Source of the DNA: Schistocerca nitens
Lineage: Eukaryota > Arthropoda > Insecta > Orthoptera > Acrididae
Length of the DNA stretch: 64,000 bases
Direction: 5' to 3'
Assembly (NCBI RefSeq): GCF_023898315.1
Contig: NC_064622.1
Span: 355,241,234 to 355,305,233, forward strand
In this document: positions 20,707 through 30,715 of the stretch, piece by piece
Numbering within the stretch: the stretch's first letter is position 1
How the letters are laid out: every line of letters starts with the position of its first letter
Translations under genes and position numbers: made by a program
The notes under the pieces: model-generated
Told to the model about the DNA's origin: nothing
What the model saw: only the letters and a program-made list of their open reading frames with translations
Database searches by the model: none

Positions 20707-20999
20707 TGAGATCCTGTTGCGATGGCACTGGCCACATCAACCTCTTAGGTACGGAATATTGGTCACTATGTAAGCCTTCAGCATAATGCATTTAGTTCCT
20801 ATATCATTTTATTCTTTACTTCAAAATATCTGGAATGATACATTATAAATAATGTATATACAAAAAGTGTAACTTATAAGCTTCTATAAAGAACGATGTC
20901 ACTTTACCACGCACTCCCCCGCACCGCCCCCACCTATGCAGCCGGAGGTGGTCACCCTATCAATATTGGCTCACGAGCAAAACAGTTTGACGACCATTG
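19957..20999. mobile_element. Non-autonomous hAT-like element
   Basis: The ends are short inverted repeats: CAGTGATCATCAAACTG at the left and CAGTTTGACGACCATTG at the right. Flanks AAGTAAGT and TTCTAAGT are a plausible diverged 8-bp duplication, the hAT hallmark. There is no transposase frame. A (CA)n microsatellite sits at about 20671-20704. It interrupts the unclassified repeat. Confidence 0.7.
20671..20704. repeat. (CA)n microsatellite
   Basis: About 17 uninterrupted CA units. Confidence 0.95.
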
Positions 21000-21091
21000 T
21001 TCTAAGTCAATGTAGCCAAAAGATATGGCCTATTATATCACATATTTTAACACCTGCTAACTCACACATCAAAACCTGTAGGTGAACTACA

Positions 21092-22407
21092 TACAGGGTG
21101 ACAATTACTGAACTATATGAAATGAAACCGTCATGACTTTTTGAACGGTTTGCGTTAGGACGTTCAAAATGCACGGTTCCTAGCGGGGAAAGGCGGGAAT
21201 TAGTATGCGCATGCGCACACGCCTTGTTTTTGTGCGCTGTTTCCACGTGAAAATATCACAGTACAGCGTGCCTGAGCATATGGAGCTTGTGAAGGCCTAC
21301 CGTGCGAGCAATAACAGCTCAACTGCGGTTCAAAGGAAGTTTTCGACCGAGTCCAAGCTGAAGACAATCGGTCCAAATGTGCTAACAATCAAGAATTTAA
21401 TTCGCAAGTCTGAAAGAACGGGATGCGTTTGTGATAGCAGTGTTGGCAATGTCGATCGTCCAAAAAGGATGAAAACGCCTGAAAACATCGAGAACACACG
21501 TTTCAAACCAGCCCCAGGAAATCGATCATATAGGTTGGAATCAACCAGGAGACACTGCGACAAATTGTTGTTGAAGACCTGCATCTGCTCCTATACGAAA
21601 TTGAAACCCATCAGCCACTAAACACCACGACATGGAACAGCGGTTGTGTTCCGCCAACAATATTGCCCACAGAGTTACAAACAGGACTTTGATGTAAATG
21701 TGGTTTGGTTTAGCGACGAAGCCTACTTTCATTTGGATGAGTTCGTCAATAAACAAAATTGGCGCATTTGACGGACTGAGAATCCGCACTTCGCGATCGA
21801 GAAGTCTCTTCATCCTCAACAGGTGACTGTGTGGTGTGCTACGACCAGTCACGGAGTAATCGGTGCGATGACTACCGAACGGTTCGTGAAGGTTTCGGAA
21901 GATTATTTCATCCCTGTTATCCAAAGTGACCCGCATTTCGATAAGATGTGGTTCATGCTCGACCCCAGAGAACCAGGAGAGTGTGTGATGTACTGGAGTA
22001 GCACTTTGAGGACTGCATTCTGGCTCTGGGGTACCCAGAGGCCATGTTCATTGGCATCGGTTGGCCACCATATCCTGCGGATATGAACTCACGCAACTGC
22101 TTTTTGTGGCGCTACATTAAAGACAAGGTGTACAGCAATAACTCCAAAACCACTGCTGAGCTGAAAACAGCCATTCAGGAGGTCATCGACGGCATCGATG
22201 TTCCGACACTTAAGCGGGTCATGCAGAATTTCGCTATTCGCCTACGCCACATCATCGCCAACGATGGCAGGCATATTGAACATGCCATAATCTAAATCCG
22301 AGTATCTGTAGTGGCGTTTACATATTGAATACAGTGTGTGCACGCCGTAGTTTGTAACTAATTTACGTTTTTTCATATTCGAGTAGTTCAATACTTGTCA
22401 CCCTGTA
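21092..22407 (+). mobile_element. Mariner-type (M6) element, full length with TIRs
   Basis: Ends TACAGGGTGACAATTACTGA and the complement of TACAGGGTGACAAGTATTGA form inverted repeats of about 30 bp. Length is 1.3 kb. It interrupts the unclassified repeat and holds a broken transposase. Confidence 0.9.
21247..22295 (+). pseudogene. Mariner-type (M6) transposase pseudogene
   Basis: The N-terminus reads YSVPEHMELVKAYRASNNSS and LTIKNLIRKSERTGCV (helix-turn-helix), then after a shift VVWFSDEAYFHLDEFVNKQN (first Asp, about 21700-21760), TVWCATTSHGVIGA, MWFMLDPREP (second Asp, where a QDGAxPH block is expected) and GWPPYPADMNSRNCFLWRYI, where the expected final acidic residue reads Asn. It ends at 22295. 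Several frameshifts are present. The WFSDEA..FLW pattern is a mariner/Tc subgroup distinct from M1-M5. Confidence 0.85.
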
Positions 22408-22412
22408 TATAC

Positions 22413-22600
22413 ATGTCGGGCCTGGTGGACCAATGGTAAAGCCAATGTCTGAAGACTGAGAGGTCGCCGGTACCGATTGCGGTCGGAACACGTCTTTTTT
22501 CGTATCCGTTTTAACCTATCCTTTCCCTCGCAACGATGTCACGAGTCGCCAGGTACGAAAGGCCTCGAGTCCCGTAGTGTCCAGTTTCAGTGTTGTTTGA
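22413..22600 (+). repeat. tRNA-like repeat fragment
   Basis: CGGGCCTGGTGGACCAATGG..AAGACTGAGAGGTCGCCGGT followed by ACCGATTGCGGTCGGAACAC has the spacing of a tRNA-like A-box and B-box head. It probably belongs to the unclassified repeat or an old SINE. No duplication found. Confidence 0.4.
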
Positions 22601-22762
22601 CTCAATGAAGACGTGCAGGTGCTCAAACCAACAGCCTTACGCGATGTATCCAACTCAAAGTATCCGTTGCAACGTGTTCCCTTTGCAATGTTCGTTCACA
22701 AACAGGTTAAGGTAAACCTGGATTCATCAGCAGGAATTCCTGCCGGGTTTGAAACCGATTCT

Positions 22763-22927
22763 CAAATGTTTCAGATGGCTCTCAGCACTATGGGACTTAA
22801 CATCTGAGGTCATCAGTCCCCCAGAACTTAGAACTACTTAAACCTAACTAACCTAAGGACATCACACACATCCATGCTCGAGGCAGGATACGAACCTGCG
22901 ACCGTAATGGTTCCGCCGTTCAGGACC
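22763..22927 (-). mobile_element. SINE S1, head truncated, minus strand
   Basis: The body from CAGATGGCTCTCAGCACTAT to GATACGAACCTGCGACCG is clear, but the outer tRNA-like head is missing after about 22927. No target duplication recognised. Confidence 0.85.
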
Positions 22928-23330
22928 TTTGACTACAGCGGTATTCACGCAGTGTTGCATTGCCGCTAGTGGTGAACGATTCCTTGTAGACACTCTGGAC
23001 AGTCTGTGTGGATAAACCAACCACTCCGGCAACTACATTCACAGTGTTTAACTTCATGGTAGAGGTTCACAACCATTTTGAGGACATCACATTCGCCGTT
23101 GGCTGCAGAAATTATTTATTTCACAATTGCAATTTCTAAAAGAATAGAAAAATGAAGCACAGAGGATACTAGCATATGCAGATTTACACAAACATATATG
23201 AAGGTAGTATCTGTTCCCGAAAGAACAGCTACCATTGATGACCGTGCAGCTTCCCTAGAATGAAATGTTGGGAATGTGGGTCTCACGGGGAGCGTGCAAG
23301 GGATAAGGCCCTGCAGGCGCAATATCCTCT
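22928..23330. other. No recognised gene
   Basis: Short frames only and no element ends. The right end abuts the tRNA-like repeat. Confidence 0.4.
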
Positions 23331-23700
23331 GGGCCCTCGGTGGCTCAGATGGATAGAGCGTCTGCCATGTAAGCAGGAGATCCCGGTCGGGGTTCAAAAT
23401 GGTTCAGATGGCTCTGAGCACTATGGAACTTAACGTCTGAGGTAATCAGTCCCCTATAACTTAGAACTACTTAAAGCTAACTAACCTAAGGACATCACAC
23501 ACATCCATGCCCGAAGCAGGCTTCGAACCTGCGACCGTAGCGGTCGCGCGGTTCCAGAGTGAAGCGCCTAGAACCGCTCGGCCGCACTGGCAGGCCCCGG
23601 TCGGGATCCACAATTTCAACATGTCCCTAATGATGTATATCAACGCCTGTTTGCAGCTAGGGTGTCGATTTAATTATCATTACACAAACATGTCGTGTAG
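23331..23700 (+). mobile_element. tRNA-headed SINE (Thr-like) interrupted by SINE S1
   Basis: The head GGGCCCTCGGTGGCTCAGAT..AGAGCGTCTGCCATGTAAGC has an A-box (TGGCTCAGATGG) and an anticodon-like TGT in a seven-base loop. It is cut at CCCGGTCGGG and resumes after S1 with ATCCACAATTTCAACATGTC and TATATCAACGCCTGTTTGCA. The 3' limit is approximate. Confidence 0.65.
23392..23595 (-). mobile_element. SINE S1 nested in a tRNA-headed SINE, minus strand
   Basis: Complete S1. Duplication CCCGGTCGGG at 23382-23391 and 23596-23605 lies within the B-box region of the older SINE. Confidence 0.92.
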
Positions 23701-24527
23701 ACAATAGTGCATTACAAAAACGGTGAAAATGACACATCACTTACGTTTTGTTTCAGCACATGTCAGACTTTAAATTTCTCTGACACGTATACACGTCTTC
23801 GCCAGAAATAGGCGCCTTCACTGTAGATATACATTAACATCAGACGAATGCAAAGCTCTGTACATAGTGAAATGATATAAATTACGCGAAATGTTGCCGA
23901 TGGTAACATCATTCGCCTAAACCATTACAAATCAATGTTCTAAAGCACTAAATGAATCGATTTTCGGGCCAACGGCCTTAGTTTACATGTAAACAGTGTG
24001 CTAGAACACTGATTAATACAAACACAATAGTCAGTGAAAAGCTCTCCTGCACTTTATTCATTGAATTTTCTCACTATGAGAGTATGAAGAGCGATCTGTT
24101 TTAATTGTTAAAAACCATTCAAAAGCCAAGATCGCACAAAATATGTTTTTATTCAACACAAGCGGTTTCAACAGTCTTAGCTGTCATCTTTAGGCCGTAA
24201 AATGTTTTTGTAGTAAAACATGTTCATTTTACGCTGACCTCACGCACAAGACGTCAAACGGATAAAACACAGCACATTATAAACTTTTGTCAACGCTAAA
24301 ATATTTAAAAACCCACAGCTTCTTGAGCAAAAGGCCATATCCATATACATATTGCTTGCAAATGCTTGTTACATGATACAAATACGTACACAAAAGAACA
24401 CTGACACATTACTTTTTACACTTTATTACTCTTTAGTACTTAGTAATATGTATGAAATTAACCTTTTGAATCCAAAATTTTCTCTGGCTCTCTGTGGCTC
24501 CAACGTCATCTGTTGTATAAGTAAAAT
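23701..24527. other. AT-rich, no recognised gene
   Basis: No frame, terminal repeat or SINE recognised. Confidence 0.45.
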
Positions 24528-24539
24528 ATGTCGTCATTG

Positions 24540-24850
24540 AAACTTCCTGGCAGATTAAAATTGTGTGCCCGACCGAGACTCGAACTCGGGACCTTTGCCT
24601 TTCGCGGGCAAGTGCTCTACCAACTGAGCTACCGAAGCACGACTCACGCCCGGTCTCACAGCTTTACTTCTGCCAGTATCTCGTCTCCTACCTACCGGGA
24701 GTGAGTCGTGCTTCGGTAGCTCAGTTGGTAGAGCACTTGCCCGCGAAAGGGGAAGGTCCCGAGTTCGAGTCTCGGTCGGGCACACAGTTTTAATCTGCCA
24801 GGAAGTTTCTCATATCAGCGCACACTCCGCTGCAGAGTGAAAATCTCATT
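24540..24850. mobile_element. Retroposed inverted dimer of tRNA-like units
   Basis: Left arm AACTTCCTGGCAGATTAAAA..CCGAAGCACGACTCA and right arm TGAGTCGTGCTTCGG..TTTTAATCTGCCAGGAAGTT are inverted copies of about 108 bp around a 50-bp loop. Each arm is a tRNA-like unit with D-arm GGTAGCTCAGTTGGTAGAGC and T-arm CCGAGTTCGAGTCTCGG, so both pol III boxes appear on both strands. A 3' tail CGCACACTCCGCTGCAGAGT follows. Exact 12-bp duplication ATGTCGTCATTG at 24528-24539 and 24851-24862. Confidence 0.92.
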
Positions 24851-25089
24851 ATGTCGTCATTGTTAGTCTCTCTGGTTATTACCTGTTCTTTTTACAATTG
24901 CCAACGGCAGAACGCTGAACTAGGCTTTGTTTATATAAAGTACTAACGGGGCCGACAGTACTCGACAGTATACGAAAGGTGCACGTGGCTCCGCATTGTA
25001 CAGTCACGTTATTGTCATAGTGCGTTACTACTGCTTTGTATTCTTAGCTTCTGCCGAAACGAACACTGTCGCGCAAATATACGTTATCG

Positions 25090-25925
25090 AAGAGTGTGTT
25101 CAGATGGAAAAGTCTTGATTAATAACATAGTTTCGAAGGGAAGAAAAACGGAAAGGATTGCTAGAACCGTTAGAAAGAGCTCTGGAGAGACAGCAGCCGC
25201 AGTAGGAAAGAGTGTAAGGACAGTGCGTAATTGAACGATGTTAAGAAAGCCAGACGTATTGGTCAGAAAATTGTGACAGCAAGGAAGAAGAGACTGAGGG
25301 AGAACACGAGCCGGCCGCTGTGGCCGAGCGGTCTAGGCGCTTCAGCCCGGAACCGCGCTGCTGCTACGGTCGCAGGTTCGAATCCTGCCTCGGGCATGGA
25401 TGTGTGTGATGTCCTTAGGTTAGTTGGGTTTAAGTAGTTCTACGTCTAGGGGATAGGTGTTAAGTGTCATAGTGCTTAGAGACATTTGAACCATTTTGAA
25501 GAACACGAAGTTTCTCGACGACTTTGATAAGTGTTTATGAAAAGAAAGTTCCTGCAATATTACGACGTTAAAAGAGAAATAACCACTCTCCCAAAGCTTT
25601 ACAATTGGGTGAAGAAGGGTACAGACATTAATTTCACGGTGAAACGCACCACTTTCTGGAAAATTTTGAAGGATATGCGGTTTCCTTTTAAGAAATGTAA
25701 AAATAGATGAACACTTCTGGTTAAGAGGGAGGACATTGCAGTATGACGTGCACCCTTTCTTAGAACTTTGACAGGAAACGAAAAAGATGCGAAGGAACTC
25801 GTCTTATATACTGATGAAACATGGATGCAGACACAATACTGTCAGTACATGTTGGCAGCATAGTGACACACCAGGTGTGCGGAAAAATGAAAGTTTTGGA
25901 CAAAGAGCAATAGTGGTTCATGCGG
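25090..25925 (+). pseudogene. DDE transposase relic, IS630/Tc1-like superfamily, split by SINE S1
   Basis: Before the SINE: GRKTERIARTVRKSSGETAA and AVGKSVRTVRN (helix-turn-helix-like). After it: LQYYDVKREITTLPKLYNWV, FWKILKDMRFPFKKCKN (about 25560-25710) and LVLYTDETWMQT (first Asp, about 25805-25830), ending RAIVVHAGGF (about 25915). A stop lies between blocks. I recognise the YYxVKRE..TLxKIL..YTDETW pattern from insect DDE endonuclease-like proteins, but I cannot name the family. The 3' end is lost to the next repeat. Confidence 0.65.
25310..25499 (+). mobile_element. SINE S1, plus strand
   Basis: Complete S1 inserted in the DDE relic. Duplication AGAACACGA at 25301-25309 and 25500-25508. 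Confidence 0.93.
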
Positions 25926-25927
25926 GA

Positions 25928-26790
25928 GGATTTGATTTTTAGGCGCAAAAACAACTAAGGTCATACGCGCCCATGTCAGAACCTTAGAAAAGTAATACGA
26001 AAAAAGAGTCAAAAGAGACTACACGTTAAGCCCAGTCGACGGCAGGAAAGACAGCTACAAACAAGAACATCCTCTTGGAGTAAGGGCCTTAACTCAGACG
26101 GCAAACATAACTTAGAACGTGAGTAGCTAAAGAATGGGCATTCGGTCAGGAAATAGCGAACCGTCAAAGTTGATGACAATGAGCACAATGTGCTGGGGGA
26201 TCACCACTTAGCAAATGGCAATGCCTAAAACGACAGTGCCTAATACGCAGCCTAGCTACAATAATCTCCTCACGGCGAGAGGACCGAGAGGACGTCGGCA
26301 GCTGGGCGGAGCTTGTTCCCATGAAGAGAAGGCCAGCGGTGATGCCGGACACGACCTGCTGACACACGGCAACATAAGAGATCTTTGGAAGGAATGGAAG
26401 AACTAGAGGACCGAGATAGGAAGACTGTAGCCCACACAGACATCACAGTGGCTCCATCAAGTGTGAGCAAATGGAAGTTCTTTTGGACCCGCTGCACTAA
26501 GGGATGGACTGTGTACAGTACACAGGGCTTCTGAAGGGCACTGAGAGAGACGGAGCAAATGACACAATTGAAAAGCCTGTGTCGCTGGTTGTACCGTGCG
26601 GCCTGATACAGGGCGCAGTGTTCCGGAAGGCGACATCGAAAATGGTCGGTGCCAATGACCAAGTCACACCCGTCACCACGGTCATATCGAGAGCCATAAG
26701 TGGTTCCTTTGAGAGGTCACGGCCTATTTCCTTCTCCATCCTTCCCTAATCCGATGGGACCAATGACCTCGCTGCTTGGCCCCCTCCCCC
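25928..26790 (+). repeat. Unclassified repeat whose 3' tail matches SINE S5
   Basis: Begins TTTGATTTTTAGGCGCAAAA..ACTAAGGTCATACGCGCCC. No clear protein, although frames on both strands stay open in places. The last 90 bp, GAGAGGTCACGGCCTATTTC..TTCCCTAATCCGATGGGACC..GACCTCGCTG, parallel the S5 tail, suggesting a LINE-like partner or recombination product. Confidence 0.55.
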
Positions 26791-27373
26791 AAACCAGCCA
26801 ACCAACCATCTGGTGGACGAATATGTGAGCACTACCAGCAGAGACGTCCAGTGGTGCAGCGAGCTGTTTGTTCTCTGTCAATCACATCAAACGAGGCCGG
26901 CCGGAGTGGCCGAGAGGTTCTAGGCGCTACAGTCTGGAACCGCGCGACCACTACGGTCGCAGGTTCGAATCCTGCCTCGGGCATGGATGTATGTGATGTC
27001 CTTAGGTTAGTTAGGTTTAAGTAGTTCCAAGCTCTAGGGGACTGATGACCTCAGAGCCATTTGAACCATTTTGAACATCGAATGAGAGTGTCCGCACGTT
27101 CCAACATTGCAGTAGACATGCGAGATATCGGACAGGTTTGCGCAACCTTGTTGCAATGATGACAGACGCCTCACCCATCGACTCACAGTGCTTTTGTTCA
27201 CTGCCAGGTCTCCGTAGACACTCTGCAAGTGTCTATGAATATATGGGATTCTCTGTTTTTCCGCCAAAAGAAACTCAATCAAACCTCTTTGCTTGGAACC
27301 TACCTACGTTACAGACTCAATTTTGAAGGGTACATAAAGCGCCACCACCTATCGGCACTTAATGAAACTGTAT
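26791..27373 (-). pseudogene. Mariner (M5 type) N-terminal fragment, split by SINE S1
   Basis: The complement reads MIEFLLAEKQRIPYIHRHLQ and VNKSTVSRWVRRLSS (27160-27282), the N-terminal helix-turn-helix of mariner. The downstream region resembles M5 (shared GAATGAGAGTGTCCGCACGT with 43894-43913). The catalytic half is missing. Confidence 0.75.
26895..27074 (+). mobile_element. SINE S1, plus strand, shortened tail
   Basis: Lacks the TGTTAAGTCCCATAGTGCTC segment, jumping from GACCTCAGAG to CCATTTGAACC. Flanks ACATCAAACGA (26884-26894) and ACATCGAATGA (27075-27085) differ at two bases. Confidence 0.9.
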
Positions 27374-28748
27374 AAGCAATTAAAATTGCTCCACCAAGAA
27401 GAAATGCAGATGATAAACGGGTATTCTTCGGACAGATATATTATACTAGAACTGACATGTGATTACATTTTCACGCAATCTCGGTGCATAGATCCTGAGA
27501 AAACAGTACCCAGAAAAACCACCTCTGGCCGTAATAACAGCCTTTATACGGCTGGGCATTGAGTCAAACAGAGCTTGGATGGCGTGTACAGGTACACCTG
27601 CCCATGCAGCTTCAACACGATACCACAGTTTGTGACAAGCCAGTTGCTCGGCCACTATTGACCAGACGTTCTCAGTTGGTGAGAGATCTGCAGAACGTGC
27701 TGGCCAGGGCAGCAGTCGAACATTTTCTGTATCCAAAAAGGCCAGCACAGGACCTGCAACATGCGGTCGTGCATTATCCTGCTGAAATGTAGGGTTTCGC
27801 AGGGATCGAATGAAGGGTAGAGCCACGGGTCGTAACACATCTGAAATGTAACGTCCACTGTTCAAAGTGCCGTCAATGCAAACAAGAGGTGACCGAGACG
27901 TGTAACCAATGGTACCACATGCCATCACGCCGGGTGATACGCCAGTATGGAGATGACGAATACACGCTTCCAATGTGCATTCACCGCGATGTCGCCAAAC
28001 ACGGATGCGACCATCATGATGCTGTAAACACAACCTGGATGCATCCAAAAAAGTGACGTTTTTCCATTCGTGCACCCAGGTTCGTCGTTGGGTACACCAT
28101 CGCAGGCGCTCCTGTCTGTGATGCGGCGTCAAGGGTAACCGCAGCCATTGTCTCCGAGCTGATAGTCCATGCTGCTGCAAACGTCGTCGAACTGTTCGTG
28201 CAGATGGTTGTTGTCTTGCAAGCGTCCCCATCTGTTACTCAGGGATCGAGACGGGGCTGCACGATCCGTTACAGCCATGCTGATAAGATACCTGTCATCT
28301 CGACTGCTAGTGATACGAGGCCGTTGGGATCCAGCACGGCGTTCCGTATTACCCTCCTGAACCCACCAATTCCATATTCTGCTAACAGTCATTGGATCTC
28401 GACCAACACGAGCAGCATATTCGCGATACGATAAATCGCAATCGCGATAGACTACAATCCGACCTTTATCAAAGTCGGAAACGTGATGGTACGCATTTCT
28501 CCTCCTTACGAGGCATCACAACAACGTTTCACCAGGCAACGCCGGTAATTGCTGTTTTTGTATGAGAAATCGGTTGGAAACTTTCTTCATGTGAGCACGT
28601 TGTAGGTGTCACCACCGGCGCCAACCTTGTGTGAATGCTCTGAAAATCTAATCATTTGCATATCACAGCATCTTCTTTCTGTCGGTTAAATTTCGCGTCT
28701 TTAGCACGACATCTTCGTGGTGTAGCAATTTTAATGGCCAGTAGGGTA
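27374..28748 (-). mobile_element. Tc1-A element, minus strand
   Basis: The right end GGTGTAGCAATTTTAATGGC..CAGTAGGGTA is the Tc1-A terminus. The left end keeps AATTAAAATTGCTCCACCAA but the outermost bases are altered. It is the same family as 1347-2746. Confidence 0.9.
27446..28392 (-). pseudogene. Tc1-A transposase, one frameshift from long ORFs
   Basis: The upstream frame (28392 down) begins MTVSRIWNWWVQEGNTERRA. After a frameshift near 28230 a 261-codon frame runs to 27446: TVRRRLQQHGLSARRQW, VTFLDASRLCLQHHDGR (first Asp kept; the following Glu, normally DES, reads Ala), NPTFQQDNARPHVAG (second Asp) and SADLSPTENVWSIV (Glu). Exactly 34 residues lie between the last two (DD34E). This is the better preserved Tc1-A copy and supplied the alignment for the plus-strand one. 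Confidence 0.92.
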
Positions 28749-29434
28749 TATTTCCGGAATGTAGTCCATACGTACTGCGTTTCCAGTGTGAAAATACAGG
28801 CATGTTTAGGGCATTTTTAACGCATATCAATTCGCCCTCTAGTCATTACACTGGTATTCTATAGCTGTGAAAAGCCAATATCAGTTCCCCGTTCACCATG
28901 ATCATCATTGCACTAAAAACAAGGCAAGGCATATTCAGTGGCGAATAATGACCAGCCCAGCCTCGGTCATTCACATCAGGCACAGCGTATTTAACTACAC
29001 TCGCGCGGCTTCCACTGGCATACACACTGAACTGGATGCACAAGAGGGTGTGGTCTGACAAGCGCTTTTTTCCCTGCCCGGGTCCAGGCGGCTGATTGTC
29101 GCTCTGAATGCGCCGCTCACGTGGCAGTGCGGCTGATTAGAAATGCTTGAATGCCCAGCAATGACTGCCAGCCATGAGGCGTTCTCAAAGCCGCAGAGAC
29201 TGAATCGCCTTTGCTGCATTCTAATTGCCGTGTCACAACCATTTCTTTCTCTGCGCCCGGCGCAGTGATTGACCGAGTTCACGCATCGGCGAACATATGC
29301 ATCAGCTTGAAATGCGCACATACTCTTAAAGAAGAATATAAAGTATTTAAGCACTCTGTACTGGAACTCTGAATGCGAGTTTTAGAAACTTTACACATAC
29401 TGCCAAAGGGGGTTATCGCTGAATCTTGAGTGAC
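28749..29434. other. No recognised gene or repeat
   Basis: Unremarkable composition with short frames on both strands. I see no element ends; this may be host unique sequence. Confidence 0.4.
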
Positions 29435-29443
29435 AAAGCGTTT

Positions 29444-29648
29444 CGCCGGCCGCTGTAACCGAGCGGTACGAGGCGCTTCGGTCCGGAACCGCGCTGCTGC
29501 TGCGGTAGCAGGTTCGAATCCTGCTTCGGGCATGGATGTGTGTGATGTCCTTAGGTTAGTTAAGTAGTGTAAGTCTATGGGACTGATGACCTCAGATGTT
29601 AAGTCGCATAGTGCTCAGAGTCATTTGAAGTTTTTTTTTTTAATTGAA
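29444..29648 (+). mobile_element. SINE S1, plus strand
   Basis: Complete head; small deletion in the body (GGTTAGTTAAGTAGTGTAAG). Tail T12 follows. Duplication AAAGCGTTT at 29435-29443 and 29649-29657. Confidence 0.93.
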
Positions 29649-29657
29649 AAAGCGTTT

Positions 29658-29995
29658 TACTTCCATTTCCTCTACCGTAGCAAGTTTCGCAACATGATCT
29701 TTTTTCCAGAACGAATTTTCACGCTGCAGCAAAGTATGCACTGTTTAGGAGGCGTCCTCGGACAAGGTTTCTTCCTGTTTCTTCTCCATTTAAACCAACA
29801 TCTCTACGCTAAGCCCCGCAAAACACATTATGACGGTTGCACTACTACTCATATTTCTGAGATCTCATCCCCCCCCCTCTTCCCCCCCCCTTTCCCTTTT
29901 GACAACGGCGAATGGTGCTTGAAGAACGACTGTCTATAAACCGCCGTATGAGCTTTAATATGAATGATTTTCTCATTGAGACTGTTCGCAGTATA
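29658..29995. other. No recognised gene; C-rich tracts
   Basis: Contains CCCCCCCCC tracts near 29870-29892. Otherwise featureless. Confidence 0.45.
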
Positions 29996-30701
29996 TACGA
30001 GGGTCGCACAGAAAGTAATGCACCGCATTTTTTCTTCAACAATTCCTTATTGAACATAATGAGAATAGCAGACACGAAAGAATAGTGTTTCATCTACATA
30101 CCCCATTTTCCACGTAATATCCATCCCGTTCTATGGCCCTCCACCAGCGCGAAACACGTGCGTGTATGCCCTGTCGGTACCAATCCTTGTCCTGGTGGCG
30201 GAGCCAGTGCTTCACTATGTGACTCACTTCCTCATCGTCCTCAAAATGTCTTCCACGAATGGTATCCTTTAAAGGCCCAGACCAGAGGGCTAGGTCAGGT
30301 GTGTCAGGTGTGACAGCCGTGGATGGTCTGTCCGACCGCTGCAAATGGTGGAGCTCCACCGCACCGCCTTCTGATGACCTCACTCTGCGTGTCCAGCGAT
30401 TTACTGTACTTCCGTCGACAGCAGATGCTCCATAGACTTTGCACAGGCGTTTGTGAACATTCCCCACAGTTTCCTTCTCTGCAATTAGAAATTCAATCAC
30501 GGCACGTTGCTTGTAACGTACATCATCTACAGATGCTACTTTGAAACTGTTCTCCAGGTACGCTATCTGTCAGAAGTGACTGATATTTGGCGCGCTTACT
30601 GAGGAGACTTCAAATAATACATACGTAACGTTTCGCATTCGTAGCACTGTTTTCGGCTGAGAAAAAAAAAGCCATACATTACTTTCTGGGCAACCCTCGT
30701 A
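29996..30701 (-). mobile_element. Internally deleted mariner (M4) with intact termini
   Basis: TACGAGGGTCGCACAGAAAG at the left and CTTTCTGGGCAACCCTCGTA at the right are inverted repeats with TA ends. At 706 bp it is about half the normal length, the middle having been deleted. Confidence 0.92.
30090..30500 (-). CDS. Fused mariner ORF: helix-turn-helix joined to C-terminus, catalytic core deleted
   Basis: An uninterrupted 136-codon frame inside M4. Residues 1-50 (MIEFLIAEKETVGNVHKRLC, VDGSTVNRWTRRVRSSEG) are the mariner N-terminal helix-turn-helix that binds terminal repeats. Around residue 68 the frame jumps to DLALWSGPLKDTIRGRHF, which in full mariners lies just after the last catalytic Asp, and ends DWYRQGIHARVSRWWRAI and DGYYVENGVCR. 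The first two catalytic Asp blocks are missing yet the frame is preserved. If translated it could bind mariner ends and perhaps dimerise without cutting. Expression is unknown; an in-frame deletion arises by chance one time in three. Confidence 0.7.
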   Translation of the reverse strand: MIEFLIAEKETVGNVHKRLCKVYGASAVDGSTVNRWTRRVRSSEGGAVELHHLQRSDRPSTAVTPDTPDLALWSGPLKDTIRGRHFEDDEEVSHIVKHWLRHQDKDWYRQGIHARVSRWWRAIERDGYYVENGVCR

Positions 30702-30715
30702 ACATCCCCAAAATA

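Noticed and set aside
23331-23391. tRNA-Thr gene (anticodon-like TGT)
   Set aside because: The T-arm is disrupted by a SINE and the 3' part continues into SINE tail sequence.
24563-24793. Two functional tRNA genes
   Set aside because: They are opposed arms of a retroposed palindrome with a target duplication; acceptor and anticodon stems are imperfect, so they are SINE heads.
26270-26662. 130-codon minus-strand ORF
   Set aside because: No motif and lies within an unclassified repeat; opposite strand is also open.
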